A stretch of DNA of 33,269 nucleotides from an uncultured Victivallales bacterium (GTDB lineage Bacteria > Verrucomicrobiota > Lentisphaeria > Oligosphaerales > JAFGRS01). Below the pieces are notes generated by a model. It was not told the origin of the DNA and made no database searches. It worked only from the letters and a program-made list of their open reading frames with translations. Shown here one piece after another: positions 25,297-33,269 of this stretch. The stretch is taken from positions 1-33,269 of the forward strand of contig CAILUI010000283.1 in assembly GCA_903837355.1 (NCBI GenBank), in the 5' to 3' direction. Positions within the stretch are counted from its first letter, which is position 1, and each line of letters opens with the position of its first letter. The translations under genes were made by a program, and so were the position numbers.

Positions 25297-26199
25297 ATGA
25301 ACCTGTGCAAGCGGTGTGACTGGCTGACGCTTGGGGCGGTTCAGATGCTCCTTGCTGCCTTGGGCACGAACGGCTCTGCGCAGCCGGCTTCGGAACCAGG
25401 GGCTCCCTCGCCCCTCATCATGGAGGCCAGGTACACAGCCGTACCGGTCAAGATCGACGGTATCCTGGACGACCCCGTCTGGACGGGTGCCCCTGCCTAT
25501 CCGCTGACGCTGGGCGGGGACCGCATCGCGAGAGACGGCGCCGATATCGGCACGCCTGTGTCCGAGTCATCGAGTGCGCCGAAGGGGGCCGATGGCCTCC
25601 TCGATGATGATATCCTCGGCCTTGCCGGCGGCGCACCACTCGCCGACCGGCAGGAGCCCATCACCCGTCAGACGGATGTCCGTGAGCGCGGCGAGGTGCG
25701 TCTTGCCTGGGATGACGCCAACCTCTACGTCGCTGCCCGTTTCCAGGACTCTGACATTGTGGCGACGGGCGCGGCCGACCAGTTGCACCACTACCAGTTG
25801 GGGGATGTGCTCGAGCTCTTCATCAAGCCTGACGGGCAGCCGGGCTACTGGGAGCTGTACGCCACTCCGAGCGGGCGGAAGACGAGCTTCTGGCAGCCCG
25901 AGCCGAGACCCCAGCAGACAGCCATGGACTGCGTGGTACGCGATTGTGGGCTGCGTGTTGCCGCGCGTTGCGAGGGGACGCTGAACCAGCGCCAGGACAC
26001 GGACACCTGCTGGTCTGTCGAGCTGGCCATCCCTTTCGCCCGACTGCTGCCCGAGGCCAGTGTCTCCTGCCGTATCCTGGTTGCCCGCTACAACTACTCC
26101 TCCCATCTTCCCTGGACCGAGCTCAGCATGGTCCCACGGCTCTCGAAGACCGACTTCCATCTCTGCGGGGAGTACGCCGTCCTCAAACTCGCCAGGTAG
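25297..26199 (+). CDS. Secreted CBM9-like carbohydrate-binding protein
   Basis: A 300-residue exported protein with signal peptide (WLTLGAVQMLLAALGTNGSA, residues 9-28) and an AAGAGGCGGG ribosome site. The rest matches the CBM9-like family (xylanase-type CBM9 domain). Landmarks are VPVKIDGILDDPVWTGA at the start, then EVRLAWDDANLYVAARFQDS, then DVLELFIKPDGQ with GYWELYATPSG, and finally CWSVELAIPFARLLPE. An Asp/Gly-rich insertion of about 50 residues (roughly 70-122) sits between the first strand and the second. The fold binds sugars as a lone module in many PVC-group proteins. It is divergently transcribed from the concanavalin-like gene and converges with the sulfatase-like gene, with a gap of only 64 bp. 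Confidence 0.88.
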   Translation: MNLCKRCDWLTLGAVQMLLAALGTNGSAQPASEPGAPSPLIMEARYTAVPVKIDGILDDPVWTGAPAYPLTLGGDRIARDGADIGTPVSESSSAPKGADGLLDDDILGLAGGAPLADRQEPITRQTDVRERGEVRLAWDDANLYVAARFQDSDIVATGAADQLHHYQLGDVLELFIKPDGQPGYWELYATPSGRKTSFWQPEPRPQQTAMDCVVRDCGLRVAARCEGTLNQRQDTDTCWSVELAIPFARLLPEASVSCRILVARYNYSSHLPWTELSMVPRLSKTDFHLCGEYAVLKLAR

Positions 26200-26263
26200 G
26201 GAACCGGACCAGGGCGTTCTCAGTCCTGCAAGTTGGGCCGGTGCCCGCACCCATGCGCTCCTG

Positions 26264-27694
26264 TCAGTGCAGGTACCCCAGCGCCTTGAGTTGCTTCTTC
26301 AGGCGCGGGTCGATCTCGCTTGTGATCGTCTGTGGCTCGGGGCGCGTCGCCACCTCGCGCAGTGTCGCCTGCCACCAGGCGTCAAGTCGGGTGGCGGGAT
26401 CCTGGCACCATGCCGTCGCGGCGCAGTCCACGCCGGCGATCTCCGCTGGATCCTCCCGCAGGTTGAACCCCCGCTTCTGTCCAGTCTTCAGGTCCCAGCC
26501 GATCTTCCCTCCGGCAGAGCGGATCGCCTTCAACTGCACGTTACGGATCTCGGTTTCCAGGAAACACTCCTTGCGAGGGAATGGCTTGTCCGGCGAGGCA
26601 AGGCAGGGCATGAAGGACTCGCCGCGGCATTGCCTGGGGATGGGGAGTCCCATGGCGTCGAGAAGTGAGGGCATGATGTCGACGTGGCTGACCTGCTGGG
26701 GGAACACCGTGCCCGGGCCGATCTTGCCAGGCCAGTGCAGGATGCAGACCACGTGGATCAGCTCCTCGTAGAGCGTGTGCCCGTGCAGCATCCCCCCGTG
26801 CTCCCAGAACTCCTCGCCATGGTCCGAGACTACGACAGTCAGCGTGTTCTCCAGGAGCTTGAGCTGTTCCATCTTCTTCAGGAGCGCCCCCACATGCTCG
26901 TCCGTGAAGCGGATATCCCCGTCGTAGAGCGCGCGGATATGGGCCCTGTCGCGTTCCGTGAAGACGGCGCTACCGCTCTCTGCGCGGTCAGGCAGGTTGC
27001 GCCCGTTCTCGGGGCCGTCGTATTCGGGGTCGAACAGGCGGTTGTAGGGTGAGGGCGGGACGTAGTCGGCATGCGGGTCGAAGTAGAGGAGATAGAGGAA
27101 GAACGGTCGGCCCGGGTCGCGCTTCTGCTCAAGCCAACTGAGCGCCAGGCGGTTGATCGTGGGGCTTGTCACGGTGCTCAGTATCCCCTTCTCCTGGTCG
27201 AAATCCTCGAACAGGTTCAGGTCGCTTGAGAGCATGACGGTGAAATCGTCGTAGAGGTCGAATCCCCGCGCATAGCCGAGCTTCGAATGGGTGCAGGGGT
27301 TGGAGGTGAACCCAACGGTCTGGTAGCCGGCCCGCTTGAGTTCCGCGGCGAGGGTAGTGGCATCGCCGACCAGGGTCTTGTCGGGGCCGGTGACCCCGTG
27401 CAGACTGGGCGGCAGGGACGTGAACATGCTCATGACACTCGGAGTCGTCCAGCTTGAAGCCGCGATCATCTGGTCGAACCGCACCCCACCTGCGGCGAGC
27501 CGGTCCAGGTTCGGCGTGGTCTGCCGTTGGTAGCCATAGCAGCCGACGTGGTCGGGCCGCAACGTGTCGATCATGATGAAGAGGATGTTGGGCTTCGCGC
27601 CCGTGGCGGCGGCCAGAGCGGGGCCACTCGTGCCTGCAGTCACGAGCATCGCAGCCAACAAGCGCAGCGCAGGAAACCACCCATGGCAGTCCAT
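26264..27694 (-). CDS. Exported sulfatase-family hydrolase lacking the formylglycine Cys/Ser
   Basis: A 476-residue protein of the alkaline phosphatase superfamily, sulfatase branch. The start at 27694 has GGGAGGG five to six bases upstream and a signal peptide (LRLLAAMLVTAGTSGPALAA). The longer frame to 27949 is not needed. Metal-site motifs are clear: NILFIMIDTLRPDHVGCYGY (Asp43 region) near the N-terminus and VVVSDHGEEFWEHGG later. The nucleophile site reads SSWTTPSVMSMFTSL. The position that is Cys or Ser in true sulfatases (CxPSR) is Thr83, and the Arg is Val87. Formylglycine cannot form, so it is more likely a Thr-nucleophile phospho- or other transferase/hydrolase of the superfamily. 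The C-terminus is ordinary. Its targets may be surface polymers. Confidence 0.88.
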   Translation of the reverse strand: MDCHGWFPALRLLAAMLVTAGTSGPALAAATGAKPNILFIMIDTLRPDHVGCYGYQRQTTPNLDRLAAGGVRFDQMIAASSWTTPSVMSMFTSLPPSLHGVTGPDKTLVGDATTLAAELKRAGYQTVGFTSNPCTHSKLGYARGFDLYDDFTVMLSSDLNLFEDFDQEKGILSTVTSPTINRLALSWLEQKRDPGRPFFLYLLYFDPHADYVPPSPYNRLFDPEYDGPENGRNLPDRAESGSAVFTERDRAHIRALYDGDIRFTDEHVGALLKKMEQLKLLENTLTVVVSDHGEEFWEHGGMLHGHTLYEELIHVVCILHWPGKIGPGTVFPQQVSHVDIMPSLLDAMGLPIPRQCRGESFMPCLASPDKPFPRKECFLETEIRNVQLKAIRSAGGKIGWDLKTGQKRGFNLREDPAEIAGVDCAATAWCQDPATRLDAWWQATLREVATRPEPQTITSEIDPRLKKQLKALGYLH

Positions 27695-28075
27695 GGAGAC
27701 CCTCCCCTGCCCCACCTGAGGCAGGCAACTCCTGACACGTTCCCCGTCGAATGCCCGGATGGGGCTATTGCCGCCCGGCTGGACGTCCGTGATCGCTCCC
27801 GGCGCGACGCTCTCGTCCGGAGCAAGGCTAAGATAGGGCTTCGCGGGGCACTGGCAAGTACCCGCACGCTTGCCATGCGGTAAGACGTGCATCAGGAGTC
27901 CCGGTCCTGCCCCGGCAGGTCTTGCAGACGGCCGCAGACCCCGCAGCAAGCGCTTTCCTGAAACCGCCCTGGTGCAGACCTATGGACGGCTTGACTGTCG
28001 AGGTAGGCAGCAGTAGCTTTGAGTGACGCCGGTTGCTGGAAGCTGTTGACTCCTGGGGCATTGGGGGGCAAGCGG
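27695..28075. other. Divergent intergenic region, 381 bp
   Basis: It separates the minus-strand sulfatase-like gene from the plus-strand TPR gene. TTGACT at 27991-27996 followed 17 bases later by TAGCTT is a weak promoter candidate for the plus-strand gene. No gene, tRNA or strong hairpin is seen. Confidence 0.4.
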
Positions 28076-30994
28076 ATGAGGATGCTCAAGTGCCTGCCAA
28101 GCGCTCTCGCGCGGCTCCTGATCGTGTCCTTGGCCGTGCTCGTGCGGGCTCCGGCTACGGGCCAGGAGCAGGCCCGCAACGAGGTTGACCCCTGGAAGCT
28201 TCCGCCGGAGAAGGGGATCACGCTGAGCGGCTACGTCGCCTGGCAGTCGAAGCCCCATTGGATCCTTGAGGACTCCGGGACCATGCTTGCCGCCTTGGAG
28301 CAGGACTACGTCTGGACCAGCTTCGTCGTCAATGCTCCCGACAAGCGGCACGTCTGGTACCATGAGTTCGATCTTCCCATCGACTGGCAGCGCTATCCGT
28401 TCCTGGTCATCCGGTACCGGGCCTGGAACACGAATCCCAAGAGCGAAGACTATCTGCTGGCGGTCCCGGAGACCGACGAGCGGGGGCGCCGGATGAAGAC
28501 GCTGATCGCTCACAACGAGCTGAAGCCGGATGGGACCGCGCGCGAAGTGCGCAAGGACCTGCGTGGTCTCCAACTCACCGGGCCCCTGCGCGGGATCGCC
28601 TTGGAGGTGATCGTCGACCGCTATGTGGATGCGCCCGCGGTTCTCCAACTCGATTCCGTCTTCTTCCTGGCTGCCGACAGCGGCACGCCCGCGGCCCCGC
28701 TGGCCGCGCATGGTACCGTGACCGTACGGGTCACGGATGAAGTTGGGAATCCTGTTCCCGAAGCCCTGGTGGTCGCGGACGCTGAACGCCTCAACTTCGC
28801 CCGTGCAGGACAGACTGACGAGCAGGGCATCGCCCGGGTGTCACCCCTCCAGAACGATGCCGGCGTGCACATGCTGCGCGTCGAGCACGAGAAAGATGCC
28901 TACGCTCCGGTGGAGGTGCGGCAGGTCGATCCGGACCGACAGGGAACGCTTGAGATCCAGCTCATGCGCGGAGTGAAGTACGGCGGCACTATCACCAAGG
29001 CCGACAAGCAGCCCGTCGCAGACGCAGTGGTCCGTCTCGCGCTGACGGTCGATGCGCCCCTTGGCCTGAGAGTCCAGAAGCGCTGCAGCGTCACCTCCAA
29101 CAGCGAGGGGAAGTGGCAGACGCCGACGCTGCCGGCGCTGCCGCGCGGGGTGGAAATCACCGTCTTCCACCCGGAGTGTCGTGCCTACACCCAGACCATC
29201 GCGGAGGACGATCCGCTACTGGAGCAACTGCGGACGCGGAAGGCGTCATTCTGCCTGTCGAAGGGCAGCAGTGCGTGGGATGCGACGATCCACTACCCTT
29301 CGGTCCAGTCTGTGCTTGACGAAGGCACGCTCGAAGACGTTCAGGAGCTTGCTTGCGACCGCACGGAGCCCGAGAGCATGCGGCTCACGATCCTCGGGAA
29401 CATCGACCGTCGCCTGGCAGGGGCGCAGGACCTTATCGCTGACAGCATCCCGTTCTACCTGCGTCTGGCAGCGGAAGCCGACTCCCGCGCCATCGCCGAG
29501 CTGGCGATGACGCGTGCCCTGGGCTGCCTCAGGGCGCGAGACGGAGGCCTGGGCCAGGCCCGCGGATTCATCCAAGGCGCCTGCCAGCTCTACCCGGGGG
29601 ATACCCTGATGGCACTCGCGGATGCGAAACTCAAGGCGTGGCAGGACGCCGTAGCGCTCAGGAATGTCCCGAGGCAGGCCGATCTACCGGTCAGCAGGAT
29701 CGAGGTGGTCGCCAGACCGACACGTCAGGAAGGTGTCGGCGCCGGACAGGGCGTCGGGGTCGTCTCCCGGGGTTCACAAGCAGCCACGCCGGGTGCTGCT
29801 GGAGGAATCCAACTGGCAAGCGTCGGCTCGCGGCGGGCCGAGATCCCGGGGCCCATCAGCATTGGCGGTAGGGAGGGACCCAGGGCAGCAGCGACCACCA
29901 CCGTGGCCGTAGCGCCGGCTGCGACTGCGCCCGGCTCGGCGCCCGCAAGCGAGACTGCTTCCGTAGCGCCGGCTACGGCTCCGGCCGGGGGCCAAGGCAG
30001 GGCGGTCGAGGTAGCCACCGCCGCGCCACCGTCTCGGGAATCTTCCGCCCCTGCGGGCGTTCAGGTCACCAGCAGCGTCCCCCGGGAGGTCAGCGGTGCC
30101 GTGCTCGTGTCCGGTTCGGGTCCGGCTGCCGGCATGGGGGTGCCTTTGCCGGTGGAATTCGCCTCGCCCTCGCGCTTCGTGAGCAGGATGGTCGCATCCG
30201 TGCCGAGCCCGGCTGTCGGCATAGCGGTGCCTGTCGCGGCGGCAGAGACGGCTCCGGCGGGGACTGCGGCTTCTGGGGCCATCGTGGTGGCCTCCAGGCC
30301 GGATGCGCACCAGGATAGCAGGGCTGCATTGCCGGCTCCGACGAGGATCGAGACTTCGGGTCCGGCGCAACGGGCCGCGGCCTTGGACGCCCTGTTGCTG
30401 CGCCCCCGATGCCAGGCCATACAGGGCCTGATCGCGGAGGGGAAATACCCCGAAGCACAGGCCCAGTGCCGCGAACTGCTTCGGGAGTTCACGCTCTCGC
30501 CCCAGTCCAGCTTCACCGTCATCCAACTGGTTGCCGATGCCTACGCGGGTGAGTTGGGTGAAGACCACGCCAAGGTCACCGCCGCGGTGCTCCGGGAGTT
30601 GGAGGCCAACCATCCTGACCGTGAACTCGCCCTGTTCTATACGGCTCTCTACTGGTATCGCCGGGGGGTGGACCAGATGGCCATCACCCAGCTTGACCAG
30701 TTCCAGAAGGAATGCGCACAGAGCCCGCTCATCCCCAAGAGCCTTCTGACCGAGGCGCTGTGCTACATCCGCATGAACCAGAAGGAACAGGCACTGGTCA
30801 CGCTCGAAGCGCTTCTGGAGCAGTTCCCTGCCGTCGAGGAGATCCCCAAGGCCCTCTTCCTGGTCGGCTGGCTTCACCTGACGGCGCAGGAGTACGGCAA
30901 AGCGCGGCCGCCGCTCGCGGCCGTGGTGCAGAAGTACCCCGGCACAGAGTTCGCCAGCAAGGCGGCGCAGCTTCTCCAGCGTCTGCCGGAGTAG
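28076..30994 (+). CDS. Large exported protein: carboxypeptidase-regulatory-like domains and TPR C-terminus
   Basis: A 972-residue protein. ATG 28076 is preferred: GGGGGGCAAG is close upstream and a signal peptide follows (LARLLIVSLAVLVRAPATGQ). Residues 30-200 form a beta-rich, sugar-binding-like domain. Two carboxypeptidase-regulatory-like beta domains come next (about 205-300, VTVRVTDEVGNPVPEALVVA; about 300-400, GVKYGGTITKADKQPVADAV). A helical stretch reaches about 560. A 200-residue low-complexity Ala/Pro/Val/Ser linker follows. The last 200 residues are TPR repeats with CQAIQGLIAEGKYPEAQAQC and YYxxG-like pairs such as ALFYTALYWYRRGVDQMAI, ending LLQRLPE. It looks like a surface scaffold: binding domains outside, TPR for partners. 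The 31140 gene follows in the same direction. Confidence 0.82.
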   Translation: MRMLKCLPSALARLLIVSLAVLVRAPATGQEQARNEVDPWKLPPEKGITLSGYVAWQSKPHWILEDSGTMLAALEQDYVWTSFVVNAPDKRHVWYHEFDLPIDWQRYPFLVIRYRAWNTNPKSEDYLLAVPETDERGRRMKTLIAHNELKPDGTAREVRKDLRGLQLTGPLRGIALEVIVDRYVDAPAVLQLDSVFFLAADSGTPAAPLAAHGTVTVRVTDEVGNPVPEALVVADAERLNFARAGQTDEQGIARVSPLQNDAGVHMLRVEHEKDAYAPVEVRQVDPDRQGTLEIQLMRGVKYGGTITKADKQPVADAVVRLALTVDAPLGLRVQKRCSVTSNSEGKWQTPTLPALPRGVEITVFHPECRAYTQTIAEDDPLLEQLRTRKASFCLSKGSSAWDATIHYPSVQSVLDEGTLEDVQELACDRTEPESMRLTILGNIDRRLAGAQDLIADSIPFYLRLAAEADSRAIAELAMTRALGCLRARDGGLGQARGFIQGACQLYPGDTLMALADAKLKAWQDAVALRNVPRQADLPVSRIEVVARPTRQEGVGAGQGVGVVSRGSQAATPGAAGGIQLASVGSRRAEIPGPISIGGREGPRAAATTTVAVAPAATAPGSAPASETASVAPATAPAGGQGRAVEVATAAPPSRESSAPAGVQVTSSVPREVSGAVLVSGSGPAAGMGVPLPVEFASPSRFVSRMVASVPSPAVGIAVPVAAAETAPAGTAASGAIVVASRPDAHQDSRAALPAPTRIETSGPAQRAAALDALLLRPRCQAIQGLIAEGKYPEAQAQCRELLREFTLSPQSSFTVIQLVADAYAGELGEDHAKVTAAVLRELEANHPDRELALFYTALYWYRRGVDQMAITQLDQFQKECAQSPLIPKSLLTEALCYIRMNQKEQALVTLEALLEQFPAVEEIPKALFLVGWLHLTAQEYGKARPPLAAVVQKYPGTEFASKAAQLLQRLPE
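29961..29978. repeat. REP-like hairpin inside the linker coding sequence
   Basis: CCGTAGC and GCTACGG form a perfect 7 bp stem around a GCCG loop. A partial copy (GCCGTAGCGCCGGCTGC) occurs about 57 bases upstream, near 29907. Both lie in the Ala/Pro-rich linker, suggesting that the linker grew by duplication or by insertion of a short palindromic element. Confidence 0.4.
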
Positions 30995-31139
30995 CGCGCC
31001 CGCGCTCCGGCCTGGCCCGGAGAAGATGGGCGAACGGCCAGTGCTCGACGGCGGGGGCCCACCCTGCACGACGGTTCACAGGGGGGAGGCAGGGTTCTTG
31101 GCGGCTCCAGACTCAGCACCAGGTACTGGGAAACGCGAG

Positions 31140-32990
31140 ATGCTGCGGCTGATCCGCCCTCGTGTTGCCGCCCATCTCATCCTCTGCGCCTGTCTGCTCG
31201 CGTGCCTTCCACTACGTGCGGGCGAGCCAGAGGGGCGGCAGGTGCTGCGAAACGGCGACCTCCGGGGGGACCGCAAGCACCCCGTCGACTGGGTGATCCG
31301 CGAGACAGAGGGGTTGAGCCGGTCGTCTCTGACGCCGCCCGAAGAGGGGCAGGAATCCGGTGTACTGTCGTTCGAGATCAGCACCGCCTCGGCCCGGCCC
31401 TGGGACGTGGAACTCCGTCAGTCCCTGGCGGCGCCTCTGCGGAAGGGCGAGACACTCTACATCTCGTTCGACGTCAAGGTGACCCGGGGCTATTCGCTCA
31501 ACTGCTATTGGCAGCAGGATTCGCCGCCCTGGCCCAAACTCCTTTCCGCCCGTATCGCCGAACCGGTGGACCAATGGCACACCTGCACGATGGCGGTTCC
31601 GGTTCAGTCCGACTTTGGCCCGCGACAGACCTCGCTCTGTTTCCACCTGGCTGCGGCCACCGGGACGGTGCAGTTGCGAGCCCTGTCGGCCATTGCTCTT
31701 CCCATTGGAGCCCCTATCATCGGTCTGCCCGTCAACTGCGATACGGTCTTTGACGGCGACTACCAGGACCGGGACTGGGAGAAGACGGTGCTGGATCGAC
31801 TCCAGACGGTGCGCAGGGCAGACTTGACCGTGCGGGTGACCAGGGAAGGCAAGGCTGTTCCTGGAAGGGCTGTCACGATCCAGCAGAAGAGCCGGCCCTT
31901 CTTCATCGGTGCAGAGGTGTCGGCGCTGTTTCTCGCCGAGGAGGCGAATGCGCCACCGGTGCCGGAGGAGCTGCGTCGAGCCATCGAAGGCGTGAAGGAC
32001 AGGATCGGCGGGTACCGCACCACGATCCTTGACCGTCACCTGTTCGACGTGATCTCGCCTCGTGACCTGCTGGTGTGGCGCGAGAACCAGGCGTGGGGGG
32101 ACGCGTTCGCGCCGGTTCTGATCGGGCAGGCGCTGGCCCAGGGACTCCGGGTGCGGGGACATGCCCTCTACTCCCCCGCCTTCAGTTGGGCGCCTCCCGA
32201 CCGCCGGCAGATGCAGGCGGCCCAGCTCCGTGAGAGTCTCGAGAAGTACATCGCGGAGCAGGTCAGCAAGTACCGGGGAAAGGTCTTCCAGTGGGATGTC
32301 GTGCATGCCCCGTTGACCAACGATGAGATGTACGCGCGCCTTGGCGAGGGGAGTGTGGTCAGTGCGTTCAAGATCGCGCGCCAGCAGGATCCCACGGCCA
32401 CGCTGGTGTTGAGCGATGACAAGGCCCTTGTCGCTGTGGGTACCGAGCACCTGGAGGAACTGCTGCAGCTTGTCCAGTGGCTGCGGGCCGAAGGCGGCCC
32501 AGCCGATGCGATAGCGCTCCAGCTCACCATGGCGGCGCCGTTCGTTTCCCCACAGACCATTGGGAAGCGCCTTGACAGGATCGCTGAGGCCACGGGGCTG
32601 CCGATAGTCATCACGTCCCTGGCGGTCGACTCGGCAGAGGAGAACACCCAGGCGTACATACTGGAGAAGCTCCTGGACCTCTTCTTCTCGCACCCGGCTG
32701 TGACTGGCGTCTGCTTCGCGGGCGTCTGGGAGGCCGAGAAGGGGGCGGAAAGGTCCGCCCTGTTCCGCCGGGACCTCACCCCCAAGCCCGCGGCCAAGGT
32801 CCTCGAGAAGCTGGCGGCCAGGGAGTGGCTGACGGACCTCACTATGAAGACGGATGCTGCCGGTTCAGTGGCCACCTCCGCCTTCCAGGGCAGCTACATG
32901 ATCGCGGTGGACGACCAGGGCAGACAGGTCTCGCGCGAGGCCACCGTGTCCAAGGGCGGGGCCGAGGTGGTCGTCGAACTGCAGAAGTGA
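31140..32990 (+). CDS. Exported GH10-like protein without catalytic glutamates, with N-terminal CBM-like domain
   Basis: A 616-residue protein. ATG 31140 is chosen because a signal peptide follows immediately (VAAHLILCACLLACLPLRAG); the ATG at 31026 would put 38 unlikely residues before it. Residues 35-190 look like a CBM4/9-type jelly roll (VLRNGDLRG at the start, YISFDVKVTRGYSLNCYWQQ). Residues 230-560 follow the GH10 xylanase barrel: FFIGAEVSALFL, RVRGHALYSP (His341), FQWDVVHAPLTND, AIALQLTMAAP, GLPIVITSLAVD and VTGVCFAGVWEAE. In active GH10 enzymes the fourth and sixth motifs read WDVVNE and ITELD. Here the acid/base Glu is Ala390 and the nucleophile Glu is Ser493. It is predicted to be a non-catalytic binding or scaffold protein. 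Confidence 0.85.
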   Translation: MLRLIRPRVAAHLILCACLLACLPLRAGEPEGRQVLRNGDLRGDRKHPVDWVIRETEGLSRSSLTPPEEGQESGVLSFEISTASARPWDVELRQSLAAPLRKGETLYISFDVKVTRGYSLNCYWQQDSPPWPKLLSARIAEPVDQWHTCTMAVPVQSDFGPRQTSLCFHLAAATGTVQLRALSAIALPIGAPIIGLPVNCDTVFDGDYQDRDWEKTVLDRLQTVRRADLTVRVTREGKAVPGRAVTIQQKSRPFFIGAEVSALFLAEEANAPPVPEELRRAIEGVKDRIGGYRTTILDRHLFDVISPRDLLVWRENQAWGDAFAPVLIGQALAQGLRVRGHALYSPAFSWAPPDRRQMQAAQLRESLEKYIAEQVSKYRGKVFQWDVVHAPLTNDEMYARLGEGSVVSAFKIARQQDPTATLVLSDDKALVAVGTEHLEELLQLVQWLRAEGGPADAIALQLTMAAPFVSPQTIGKRLDRIAEATGLPIVITSLAVDSAEENTQAYILEKLLDLFFSHPAVTGVCFAGVWEAEKGAERSALFRRDLTPKPAAKVLEKLAAREWLTDLTMKTDAAGSVATSAFQGSYMIAVDDQGRQVSREATVSKGGAEVVVELQK

Positions 32991-33020
32991 ACCGGATACC
33001 GGCGCGGCAGGTGAGCCCCG

Positions 33021-33269
33021 TCACCGCGCTGGGGCAGCGGGTGTGCCACCGGGCGGCGCCAGCGCCTGGCTGACCCCGGGAGAATCGGGAAAGGCTTTGA
33101 GGACGGCCGCGCAGGCCACCTCGTGCAGCTCCGCCGACGCCTTGCAGCGCGCCAGCCCCTCGGCATAGCCCCGCACCCGGAGCGCGGCCCAGTTGGCGTC
33201 CAGGCCGTGGGTTGCGGCACGCTCCAGCACTCCCACAAAGAGCGCCTGGGCCTGCGGCAGTACCAGCGC
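33021..33269 (-). CDS. C-terminal part of a helical protein gene entering from the right
   Basis: On the minus strand a frame with high third-position GC runs from the right edge to a stop at 33021. The 82 visible residues are helical (LPQAQALFVGVLERAATHGL, EGLARCKASAELHEVACAAV, LKAFPDSPGVSQAL) and end in a short Pro/Ala tail. It may be a TPR protein. The start is outside the window. Its stop lies 30 bp from the stop of the GH10-like gene, so the two genes converge. Confidence 0.65.
   Translation of the reverse strand, partial: ALVLPQAQALFVGVLERAATHGLDANWAALRVRGYAEGLARCKASAELHEVACAAVLKAFPDSPGVSQALAPPGGTPAAPAR

Noticed and set aside
1..33269. CRISPR arrays, tRNA or rRNA genes, T-tailed terminators
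   Set aside because: I looked for regularly spaced repeats, cloverleaf-like segments and hairpins followed by T-runs and found none that I could support by eye.

Overview
This window comes from a GC-rich bacterium whose gene content looks like the Planctomycetota or a neighbouring PVC-like or Hydrogenedentota-type lineage. The clues are a DUF1573 protein, LolA-like and PEGA proteins, ECF sigma factors next to membrane anti-sigma factors, a sulfatase-like enzyme, and many large secreted TPR, Ig-like and concanavalin-like proteins. No ribosomal, tRNA or core metabolic gene is visible, so the lineage is an inference. Nearly every gene encodes an exported or membrane protein.

Layout. (1) 1-3366: a gene tail, a small coding remnant, then module A: a secreted TIM-barrel-like protein, an ECF sigma factor and a zinc-finger anti-sigma factor. 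(2) 3824-8263: a DUF1573 protein, a Cys-rich secreted protein with a double-glycine-type site, a LolA-like membrane protein and a stand-alone secreted C39-type cysteine peptidase. A candidate second Cys-rich ORF lies in the gap. (3) 8264-8730: a transposase remnant between two related palindromes. (4) 9110-12367: two secreted helical/TPR proteins. (5) 12589-16484: module B, with the same three-gene order as module A: a larger paralogue of the TIM-like protein, another ECF sigma factor and another zinc-finger anti-sigma factor. (6) 16522-20976: a 931-residue Ig-like protein ending in an HExxH metalloprotease motif, then two small exported proteins, one or both alpha-repeat. (7) 21135-27694: a PEGA lipoprotein, a 908-residue concanavalin-like protein, a CBM9-like protein and a sulfatase-like enzyme. 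(8) 28076-33269: a carboxypeptidase-regulatory/TPR protein, a GH10-like protein that has lost both catalytic glutamates, and a gene running off the right edge on the minus strand.

How it may work together. Modules A and B look like envelope-sensing units, each pairing an ECF sigma factor with its anti-sigma factor and a related exported protein. The 3824-8263 cluster is the best candidate for an undescribed system. Its small protein carries a Sec signal, then a propeptide ending in Gly-Gly with hydrophobic residues at -4, -7 and -12 as in C39 substrates, then a core with 13 cysteines. A C39-like peptidase with its own export signal and no ABC transporter is encoded nearby. This suggests maturation outside the cytoplasm of a disulfide-rich protein. 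The right half looks like carbohydrate or surface-polymer binding machinery.
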